Below are positions 56,120-64,000 of a DNA stretch of 64,000 nucleotides, piece by piece. The position numbers were made by a program, and so were the translations under genes. Numbering within the stretch: position 1 is the first letter of the stretch; every line of letters begins with the position of its first letter. Source of the DNA: Ctenosaura bakeri (lineage: Eukaryota > Chordata > Lepidosauria > Squamata > Iguanidae); NCBI GenBank assembly GCA_948474755.1, contig CAOLHI010000414.1, positions 590,939 to 654,938 of the forward strand. Reading direction: 5' to 3'. Below the pieces are notes generated by a model, which was not told where the DNA came from, searched no databases, and saw nothing but the letters and a program-made list of their open reading frames with translations.

Positions 56120-56359
56120 TACTAAAAAAGTGGAGGCTGGTGAAAAAAAAGGTCATTCCTGGATGCATTTTGGAAGAAGCCTTCAAGTAGTCTCAAAAAG
56201 ATTCAAAATATTTTTGTCTGCTTATTCAACGCTTACCTGACCTGGTTGTTACTGCTCTTCTTGTTTTGTGTTGCAAAACCTATTCCTATCTATTCCAAGT
56301 TATTTCTGTCAAATTTTATATTAAATAGATAATGTCTGTCTACTTCGTTAACTGAGGTT

Positions 56360-56720
56360 TGGGATATGCTGCCTTTCATTCATCCACTGAGACATCAAGG
56401 TAGTTCTTGACATCAATTAGAGCTCTATGGATTATAACCTAAATCTCCAAGTGTTATACAAACAAACAAAAAGAGGAGAACACCAGAAGGCAAATATTTA
56501 AATCAGAGAAGGAGGAAATAGCAAGACCTAGCCCATGTATTGCAACAAAAAGAGTTTGGCAGCATGTTGGAACATCAACAGGACTGGCCTTCCTGGAAAA
56601 GGGATTCCACAATTTAGTGCTGCCAGTTTTAAAAAAAAAAAATGTCCCAGCAACCCAGAGTTCTGCTGCTGGCAATGGAATATAATAGTGAGCCTGTACC
56701 TATCAGAGTGGATGGGCAGG
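56360..56720 (-). mobile_element. Antisense LINE 3' part (L2/CR1 group)
   Basis: CTTCCTGGAAAAGGGATTCCACAATTTAGTGCTGCCAG is the complement of a decayed APKLWNSLS-type C-terminal motif, with AT-rich sequence to its left. The identity beyond the LINE group is unsure. Confidence 0.4.
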
Positions 56721-57075
56721 CTCTTGCAGGAAAAGTGAATTCTTCAAATGTCCTGTACTATGCCATGTAGGACTTCAGAGGCAATAAGCTCCTATCATCA
56801 TCATCATCACCACCACCACCAGCCACCACCACCGCTCCTATTCTGCTACCAAAGTCCCAATAGATGCCTACAGCATGACCATAAGCCCATAAAATATAAC
56901 TAATTAAAATGCATAAACAAGCTATTTTTACAAGCAAACATGATATAACCAGTGCTTAAAGACATAAATTTAGCAGCAAGAGTGAACAGTCTTCTAGATT
57001 AAAAATGACAGCAATGAAAATAGGTGTTGCATATTAGATGCCCTTTGAAACAGAAGAGTGTTTCATTTCTGGGCA

Positions 57076-57330
57076 AAAAGAAAATGCTTTAAACTGTGCC
57101 TGAAAAGCAACCAGCAATCAGCACAGACAGAATATTACCAGTAGTTACACATGCCGAGCTGCAGGTCTGAAACAACCCTCCAACTCCTGCCTTTCGCAGC
57201 AGAGCAATGTCCACATAGCTTTCAGTGACAGACTCATGCAAAGCAAATTGTAATAATCCAGTTTGGATGGGACTAAATGTGTCGTAGCAGCCTGTTTTCA
57301 GGAAAACAACAGTCTTCTTCAGCCACGCAC
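57076..57330 (-). pseudogene. L2-type LINE reverse-transcriptase remnant
   Basis: On the minus strand a frame reads HILVPSKLDYYNLLCMSLSL, matching the L2 ORF2 pattern ALVTSRLDYCNALYxGLPL that lies C-terminal to the palm domain. Further codons continue the alignment as far as 57100 with stops. It could belong to the same LINE as 56360-56720. Confidence 0.7.
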
Positions 57331-57396
57331 TGGGCTAAAACTGGGGACAGAAATATCAGTGCAGTCATACACCCTGTTTCTCAGTATCCTCTGAGG

Positions 57397-58188
57397 CAGT
57401 AGTTCTCAACCTTCCTAATGCCGCGACCCCTTAATACAGTTCCTCATGTTGTGGTGACCCCCAACCATAAAACCATTTTCGCTATTATTTATTTATTAGT
57501 TAGTTAGTTAGTTAGTTAGTTCCAAAATCAAATAGATTGGAAACACTGCCCTAAATCACTGCTCTGGGTAGACTTCTAATGCCTAAAAACTGGTAACCCT
57601 CCCCCTTTTTTTAAGCACAGAAAGCATCCATCAATGCCAGAATTAAAGCAGTAGTTCTAGTTCTGAATGTTGGGTTTCTACAGTTCAAAAAGCCAGTCAC
57701 TCCCAAAGGCAATGCTGAAACAGCCCACATTTTACACGAGGCGCAGGGAGGAAAGGACAGGGAGAGGAAAGATGGCGACGGCATAAGCAGACGCGTTTTG
57801 TTTCCCTCCCTCCCTCCCTCCCTCCCTTAAAGGGAGTCAGGACACTGAACATACAAAAAGCGAGGAATGCAAGACAGTCAGGGCGAAGAACACAACACGT
57901 GCATGTGGCAAGCGCCAAGGGTCCACGCACAACAAAAGCGAGAGGAGAAAGTCATCCTGGCTATTTCTGCACTAGACTGTTATAGCACTATTATTCCACT
58001 TTCACCATCCTATGGAATCCTGGGGTTTGCAGTTTGAACCCCAGCGCAGGGGTCTCAGAAGCACTGCTCCCATTGGCTGTGAGGCTACCTTCTTTTAAAA
58101 GGGGGGGGCAGGATTGAGGAGTGGCGACCCCTGTAAAATGGTTATTCGACCCCCAAAGGGATCCCGACCCCCAGGTTGAGAACCACTG
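57397..58188. mobile_element. SPIN-like hAT element carrying atypical internal sequence
   Basis: The left end CAGTAGTTCTCAACCTTCC, then TGCCGCGACCCCTTAATAC, and the right end GACCCCCAGGTTGAGAACCACTG are inverted termini of the SPIN/OposCharlie hAT group. Both sides carry the perfect 8-bp duplication CTCTGAGG (57389-57396, 58189-58196). The terminal 85 bp on each side follow the known non-autonomous SPIN elements. The middle does not: it holds (TTAG)n, (CCCT)n, a CpG-rich block at 57730-57960 and half a Harbinger-like MITE. SPIN elements are known to have moved horizontally among tetrapods, Anolis included. ATGGCGACGGCA at 57772 has a start-codon-like context but meets TAA at once. Confidence 0.82.
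57959..58040. mobile_element. Half of a Harbinger-like palindromic MITE
   Basis: GGCTATTTCTGCACTAGACTG, ATAGCACTATTATTCCACTTTC and GGAATCCTGGGGTTTGCAGTTT match the left arm of 40304-40498. The right arm is absent. It lies inside the SPIN-like element. Confidence 0.75.
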
Positions 58189-58782
58189 CTCTGAGGTAAC
58201 CTAGAGCTTCACATAATGAAAATAAAGGTTAGAAGAGGGCTCTTGGCTAGATAAAGTTCCCATGAGCTGGAACTAAACCTTAACAGAAAATAATTTTATT
58301 GCATGCACCTGAATGCAGTTACAGAGGAATCTTCAAACATTTGTACTCAATGTGCAAATATCTAACTTATTTCTGGATGCTAAGGGGCATTGAGGGGAGG
58401 GCTTACACATCCCCAGTTTTAGGCCTACATGTGTTGAGGCAAATACCTGAACAAGGCAAATATGACTATTGCACTAAAAGAAGCTGTGTGGAGGCACTCT
58501 GGGACACAACAATAACCTAACTGTCAAGAAGCAAAGCTATCTCAGCAAACATTCCCAAACTGTATAACTGGTCCTTGGAGGGGAATACGGTCTCATCTAG
58601 AACCCCACCATATGGTGGTTGGTAGCATGTCGGACATGAATCTGGAGACCTTATGATATTCCAAACTCTGCAGTTAACTTGCAAATGCCTTTTGGTGAAA
58701 GCACGCAGAAATCTGAGGGACCAGCAATGTTAAATTTTTAGACAACTCCTGGAATCCACCAGCCAGCAAAGATAGTGGCTAT
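58189..58782. other. Stretch with no gene seen
   Basis: It begins with the SPIN-side target duplication. No repeat or exon recognised. The frame at 58299-58520 is unrecognised. Confidence 0.4.
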
Positions 58783-59003
58783 GCTGGCCCTCCATATCCA
58801 CAGATTCTATATGCACAGGTTCAACCAATCACAGCTTAGAAATATTTTTTAAAAATCCAAAAACCAAACCTTGTTTTTGCCATTTTATATAATAGACACT
58901 ATTTTACTATATCATTGTACACAATGGGATTTGAGCATCCACAATATTGATATACATGAGCAGTCCTGGAATCAAACCCTAGCAGATACCAAAGGCTCAT
59001 TGT
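58783..59003. mobile_element. Tigger/MER44-type short DNA element
   Basis: CTGGCCCTCCATATCCACAG on the left, then GATTTGAGCATCCACAATATTG and GCAGTCCTGGAATCAAACCC, and GCAGATACCAAAGGCTCATTGTA on the right follow the order of vertebrate Tigger-derived MITEs with GGCCCTCxxTATCC termini. Non-coding. Confidence 0.75.
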
Positions 59004-59102
59004 AATTCCAAAAACTACTTTTATCAAGCTCTGGAACTATTTTAACCTGTGGGTAAACACTCTTTAGATGATACAGATTTCTGCAAAGAAAGAAGTACAT
59101 TA

Positions 59103-59471
59103 CAGTCATTCCTTCACATTCACTAGGGTTAGGGACACAGAAGTAGAAAAATCGTGAATAACTCTAGGCTCTCCCAAACCATATTTAACACACAAAAAAG
59201 TATGATCACCATATTCAACCCACCATGGATTCCTTTGAGGCGTAAGGGTTCCTTCACAAGGTAGAAGTGGGGGGCTGGTGGGACTTACCGCCACCTCCAC
59301 TGCAGACTCCCCACCATTTTTAATAGGGATTTACAAGTCTTGTTCACAGTTTCTCAGTTTCACGAGGCTTGCAGCCCCTATTAAAAATGGCACAGGGAGG
59401 CAGCAGAGGTGGCAGCAAAGAATCCATGAATAATCAAATCCACAAAAGTGACAAATGTGGAGGGCTGACTG
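59103..59471. mobile_element. Tigger-like (Tc1/mariner) MITE, complete
   Basis: Starts CAGTCATTCCTTCACATTCACTAGGG after TA (59101-59102), ends CAAATGTGGAGGGCTGACTG before TA (59472-59473). CTAGGGTTAGGG near the left end is shared with 55671-55683. The central part is different, with CCACCATTTTTAATAGGGAT and its near complement ATTAAAAATGG as an internal hairpin. Confidence 0.85.
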
Positions 59472-59524
59472 TAGTTTCCTGCAAATGTGAAAGGCAGCTT
59501 GAAGACACATTGTTCTGATATTTA

Positions 59525-59640
59525 CAAACTGGAAACCCCTTGGGGACCTCAGGCAAATCACAGTCTCTCAGTCCCAAAGGAAGACAATGGCAAAGCCCTC
59601 TCTGAATAAATCTTGCCAAGGGCTGCCATAACATTATAAA
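59525..59640 (+). mobile_element. tRNA-derived squamate SINE, 5'-truncated
   Basis: CAAACTGGAAACCCCTTGGGGACC, CACAGTCTCTCAGTCCCAAAGG and AATAAATCTTGCCAAG-GGCTGCCATAAC are body and tail. Head missing and an internal deletion removes the GAAAACC segment. Confidence 0.7.
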
Positions 59641-60363
59641 AAAAATTATAATGCATCCATGCTGCTTTTATTTATCTTTAAATTAATTTATACATTTATA
59701 TCCTCAGTATCTGATCTCAGGTAAGGCAAGGACAAATGAAAACAAATTTAAAACAATTATAAAATAAGCTGCTTTTACACTCTGGCAGGAATGTGTACAG
59801 ACAATAAACACAAAGCCTCCCTTCCAGACATTTGGAAATCCGTCACAGTGAAAATGAGAAAACCTTCACAGCACAAGGAATAAAGAGCAAGCAAGCAAGT
59901 GAGCTAGCCGTCTAGCTTTATTTATTTATTTAAATGTTAATGCCCATAACTCTTCATCAGCAAAATTAAATGGGGACCCATCAATCTGATAAATACTTTT
60001 TAATTTCAGGTGCTATACAGAAGAGTAACTTACAAACATGAATGCACATAGTACTGAGCTCTCTCCAAATGGATTTCTACGCTCACGTTAAGCAACAGGG
60101 ATGTTACTTGTAGTTCTAATGATCCCAGAAACCTGAAAACTCTATTAAAGTCATTGTTCATTATATTTTAATGAGGTTATAAATTTTAATTCCCAGGAAC
60201 ATCTTTTCAAGGTCTGCTGGTTTGCTGTTTTAGGACAAGGCCTGACAAAAGCAGAAAATACATGGTCATGCTGAAAGGCGTTAACAACAGATGAGAAAAG
60301 TAAAATATTGTCCCTGCACATCTTGACATGGAGCTTTTAACACCTCAGTGTATTCAGACTCAG
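59641..60363. other. Stretch with no gene seen
   Basis: At 59670-59790 TTTATATCCTCAGTATCTGATCTCAGGTAAGGC and AAACAATTATAAAATAAGC look like an antisense LINE 3' end. The rest is unassigned. Confidence 0.4.
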
Positions 60364-60603
60364 GAGAGCCAGTCTTGTATAATGGTTTGCATGTTGGACT
60401 AAGACTTTTGGAAAGCAGGATTCAAAACCTCGCTTGGCCATGGAAACCCACTGGGTGACCTTGGGCAAGTCACTGTCCTCCCTCCCCAGAGGAAGGCAAA
60501 GGCAATGTTCCTCTGGACAAATCTTGCCAACAAAACACCATGAAAAGTTCACCTTGGTGTTGCCGTAAGTCAGAAACAACTTGAAGGCAGACACAACAAA
60601 AAT
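60364..60603 (+). mobile_element. tRNA-derived squamate SINE
   Basis: Full length: GAGAGCCAGTCTTGTATAATGG head, GATTCAAAACCTCGC box-B-like, GGAAACCCACTGGGTGACCTTGGGC body, GTTGCCGTAAGTCAGAAACAACTTGAAGGC tail and (ACAAC/A)n end. Confidence 0.92.
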
Positions 60604-60769
60604 AAAAAGAGTGTTCAGACTGACTTATCCCTCAAAAGAATTCTTCCACAACAATGTAACAGCAGTATTTAAGTGATCTATGCAATCCACTGCCACAAGA
60701 TGTGGTGATAGCTACTTGGTTAGACAGCTCTAAACACTGTTACACAAATTCTTGAAGTCTATCAATAGC

Positions 60770-60850
60770 ACAGCTTGGAAAAGTCGTTTTTTAGGACCAC
60801 AGCTCCCAGAATCCCCCAGACAGCAACAGCCATTAACGATGCTGGTAATC
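60770..60850. mobile_element. Half of an hAT-type hairpin MITE
   Basis: CACAGCTTGGAAAAGTCGTTTTTTAGGACCACAGCTCCCAGAATCCCCC is the left arm of the CAGAGCTTGG family. The right arm is gone. Confidence 0.7.
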
Positions 60851-60861
60851 ATAGTTATTAG

Positions 60862-61110
60862 TCTTTTCATTCTTATTTTCATTTATATCCTGTCTTTACC
60901 CCCAATACTGGGCCTCAAGACAGCTTACAAAAGTGAAATACCCAGTCATAACTAAAAATACCCAGTCATAAGTAAAAACATACAAAAATTATAACTGAAA
61001 TACAATTAAACTATTCATGGAATCAAAACTGTTTAAAACAAACCCATAAAAGACAAGAGATAAAAGTCAGTTAAACTATACACCATTAAGAGTTAGCTGC
61101 TAAAAGCCTC
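60862..61110 (-). mobile_element. Antisense LINE 3' end
   Basis: TTTCATTTATATCCTGTCTTTACC, CTGGGCCTCAAGACAGCTTACAAAAG and AATTAAACTATTCATGG are the complement of a common lizard LINE 3' end. A perfect-but-one 20-bp tandem duplication (ATACCCAGTCATAAC) lies at 60938-60977. Confidence 0.55.
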
Positions 61111-61179
61111 TTGGAACATTAATATTTTCACTTGTCCGCAAAACTACAGCAAGGAGAGCCATCTTAGCATCCTTAAAGA

Positions 61180-62085
61180 TTTTGCTTCCTTTAGGTGCCA
61201 TCTAGTTACCTTTCACTTATGGTGACTTTATGAATGAGAAAACAGCCTGAGTCATCAACAACTCTGATCAGGTTTTGTAAATTCAGGCCATGGCTCCCGT
61301 TATGGAGAAGCTTACCACATGAGGCAAATAAACTGCAATGGAAGCAGGATAATAGCATCTTTGGCTAGCATTTTACACATTACCTCATTCCTCTTCTGTT
61401 GTTCTCCCAGTGGGAAACCATTTGTAACACATTTTTTTTTACAAAGGAGACCGGTAACAATTTGTGTGTGTGTGTATGTATGTTAATTTAACAGCAGTTG
61501 TTAAATTAACAACTTAACACTTTTCAAATGCCCCCTCCCTGAACAGAAGACAAACAATGTCATGTGATAAGTCCTAATCAAGGATGCTATTATCCTGCTG
61601 TAATTGCAATTTACTTGCCTCATGGGATATAGTCCCTCATTAATCCATTGGTAATGGGTTATTCGTCTTTTCCTACCACTGTCCACTTTTCTGAGTATTA
61701 TTGTCTCTTCTAATGAGTCATGTTGGCTCATGATATATCCAAAGCACGATAGCTTCAGTCCAGACATTTTGGCTCCCCATGAGAATCAAGGCTTGATTTG
61801 CTCTTTGACCCATTTAATTGACTTTTTGGCAGTCCATTATTTCTGAAGAACTCTCCTCCAGCACCACATTCCATTCATTTCACCACATTTCATTTCAAAT
61901 AAGCTGATTCTTGTCTTGTCAGCTTTGTTTACTGTCCAGCTTTCACACATACACACAGAAATCAGAAACACTGTGACATGGGTGATCAAAGATTCAATGA
62001 CAATGAACTGAATGATTCCATGACAATCCAAATCAAGACTCCTTAAAAAAAGAATTCCAAACTTTGGGAGTGGCCATTTTCTCAC
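61180..62085 (-). pseudogene. BovB/RTE LINE ORF2 remnant, antisense
   Basis: The minus-strand frame 61837-62085 contains CESWTVNKADKTRI and a following MWCWRRVLQK, matching the BovB ORF2 C-terminal pattern CESWTVKKAExxRIDAFELWCWRRLL. A second frame, 61501-61767, reads CFGYIMSQHDSLEETIILRKVDSG, matching the next BovB segment (YFGHIMRRxDSLEKTIMLGKxEG). A frameshift and several stops separate them. 61180-61300 may be the element's 3' region. The catalytic core is missing. BovB is known for horizontal transfer and is abundant in squamates. Confidence 0.88.
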
Positions 62086-62296
62086 AGTTGTGAAAGCGGA
62101 GGAACCAAGAGGAGGGTCTCCCTTGAAGGTTTAGAGCACGGGCAAGCTCATATAAGAAGATGCTCCTTTCAAAAAAAAATAAGTTATTTACCAGTCTCTG
62201 GTCAACTGACTGTTGGCCATGATGATTATTTGAAACAAGAGATGCCATGCTTGTGAGCTTTCTAGTGGCATATACTGGAGGTGGCAATCATGTGAT

Positions 62297-62392
62297 GCTC
62301 TAGATGTTGCTGAAATACAAATCCCAGCACCCTTCAACATTGACTATGCTGGCTTCATTTGCTGGGAATTGCAGTTTAAGAATTTCTGAAGG
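62297..62392. mobile_element. hAT-type hairpin MITE
   Basis: GATGCTCTAGATGTTGCTGAAATACAAATCCCAGC on the left, GCTGGGAATTGCAGTTTAAG on the right, with ACATTGACTATGCTGGC between. A worn hairpin copy. Confidence 0.65.
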
Positions 62393-64000
62393 GTTGAATG
62401 AGTCCTACTGCAGACGCTGTGTGGGAAGCAGAATACTTGAAGAGACAGATTGTTGGTCTAATCAAGCAAGGCCTTTCATATATTCTGAACATGGTTTCTA
62501 CACTTCCATATTGCCCACTCACACTAGAATGAAATTCTAGTATAGGGTGGCCATATCAGCAGATATGGGGGCAAATTTTCTGCCCCAGGATCCTCCAGAG
62601 GCCAAGAGAAAAATTCTAAGTCCACTTCTTCTTTTAAGAAGTTGGACTTGTTTTTTAAAAATGTTAACTGTTATAGTTGATATTAGATGGATTCTAGGGG
62701 CCCCTTGGATGAATAGACAGCATGTTTGTTTCAGTAAGGGTGAGGAGCCATAATTTTCCCTGCTCCTCTCATATTATTTCAGCTCTTAAGCCCTATGCCA
62801 TGGCAATGGAACTCTGGAGCAGCTGGGGAGGGGGCCATAAGAGATTGCAACAGAATGAAGGCTCAGAATGAATCTAACTCAAAGCACTCTGTCTCACCTC
62901 TTTACCTTTATATGGTATTCTGCAAAGCACATAAGATGCTCTGGAACCAAGCAGCTTGAAAAATATGACTCTAAACAACATAAATTAGGTAGAGATATTT
63001 TAGAAACTTTGAATATAAATTTTGAAAACAAAAGGTAAAGACATTCAATTAGAAAAAAGAAAAAGGACTGCCAAAATAGATATCATCTAAATATGTAATT
63101 AATAACATTTGATTAATTTGATCAACAACATTTCAGTTGTAATACTGAAACAGAAATAGGTTTGTTTATTTGTTTGTTTGTTTGTTTTAAGCTACCCTAG
63201 TCAATGCTCCTGAAAAGTGAGAGGAGTATATTTGTCCAAGCCACTTAAAGTGGCTTGGAAAGCTAAGTCAGTAAGATATCCAGAAATTCTCTTCAATGAA
63301 CTTTCTACACCATTAAATCACACACGCATGAACACAAAACAGAAAACTGTCATCAAGAGCAGAGTTTTTTTTAATGTACTGTGCAGTCACATATCAAAGA
63401 TGTCATCTTGGAATTTACAATAACATGGATAGGGTGCCAAGCCACTGAAAAATAACTTTTCCATTCCTTTCTATGGAGAAATAGAGAAAAATAATTGAAA
63501 TCAAGACAACTTAAGTCCCATGTTCATACATACAGCCAAGGGCAGTGTCATGTATTATTCTCTCTTTTCCATTTTTTTTAAAAATCCATTTAAAAATTTG
63601 AAAGGAAGGAGCCGAAAGAGTTAAGGATCCCTGCTTCCACTCAAAACTGCAGCCTCCAAAGGCTATTTTCCATTCATAAAAATTAAGCACCATTTGGACT
63701 TCTTCATATGCATCTTTAACATAAAGTTTTGCTTCTCATGAGAATTGTCCTGCTTTTTATAAAGAATACAAACACAGCCAAAGACACCCACTGGGAGCAA
63801 CTGGTGGGAATCTCAACTGGCCTTGCCTAAGAAAAGAACTCCCCAACTCATTTTCGAAAGCACAGTTTTCTCTAAGTTCTCTCCTTCCCTCGCTCTCATT
63901 CACCCACCTACACCATTTGCTATCAGAGCACAGAGCATCTTTTCACAGTTAGTTTTCCAGGTCACTGGTATTCAGAATGAACAAAAGATCAAGCCTGCAC
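62393..64000. other. Stretch with no gene seen
   Basis: A (TTTG)n microsatellite lies at 63159-63187. No repeat or exon is otherwise recognised up to the window end. Confidence 0.45.

Noticed and set aside
57772..57786. Start codon of a captured gene (ATGGCGACGGCA)
   Set aside because: The context is start-like, but the frame closes with TAA after four codons.
1..64000. CRISPR array, prokaryotic operon or phage region
   Set aside because: Base composition, SINEs, CR1, L2 and hAT elements all indicate vertebrate DNA. No regularly spaced repeat array exists.

Overview
This 64 kb window looks like nuclear DNA of a squamate reptile, most likely an iguanian lizard. It is AT-rich, intron-like or intergenic, and packed with old interspersed repeats. 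The strongest taxonomic signals are seven SINE copies whose head is a recognisable 5S rRNA and whose tail is of Sauria type (the 5S-Sauria SINE known from Anolis), a degraded BovB/RTE LINE, CR1 and L2 3' ends, a SPIN-like hAT element, and many hairpin MITEs. I see no intact protein-coding gene, tRNA gene, rRNA gene, CRISPR array or prokaryotic operon. The long frames are nearly all chance frames or frames inside transposons.

Layout. 0-10 kb: a Tigger-like MITE, a CR1 tail, L2 ends, a SINE pair and two copies of a GC-rich inverted-repeat element, one nested inside a SINE. 10-20 kb: mostly single-copy AT-rich DNA with hairpin MITEs, an hAT element, an L2 end split by a SINE, and one unexplained 186-codon frame. 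20-33 kb: a dense SINE belt, an hAT holding a CR1 tail and a SINE, and an unidentified DNA element near 26.2 kb. 33-48 kb: antisense L2 reverse-transcriptase remnants, hairpin MITEs and an antisense LTR-like block at 40.7-41.7 kb. 48-55 kb: largely single-copy, with a Glu-rich LTR-like block at 51.9 kb. 55-64 kb: Tigger-like MITEs, a SPIN-like hAT with 8-bp target duplications and unusual GC-rich cargo, and antisense BovB.

Nothing here works together as a pathway. The content is a record of successive insertions, and nesting gives relative ages in several places: a GC-rich element in a SINE, a SINE in an L2, CR1 and SINE in an hAT, a half MITE in the SPIN-like element. Family assignments rest on recognised motifs, target duplications and encoded peptides, not on database searches. 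Boundaries without a stated target duplication are approximate, usually to within 10-30 bases.
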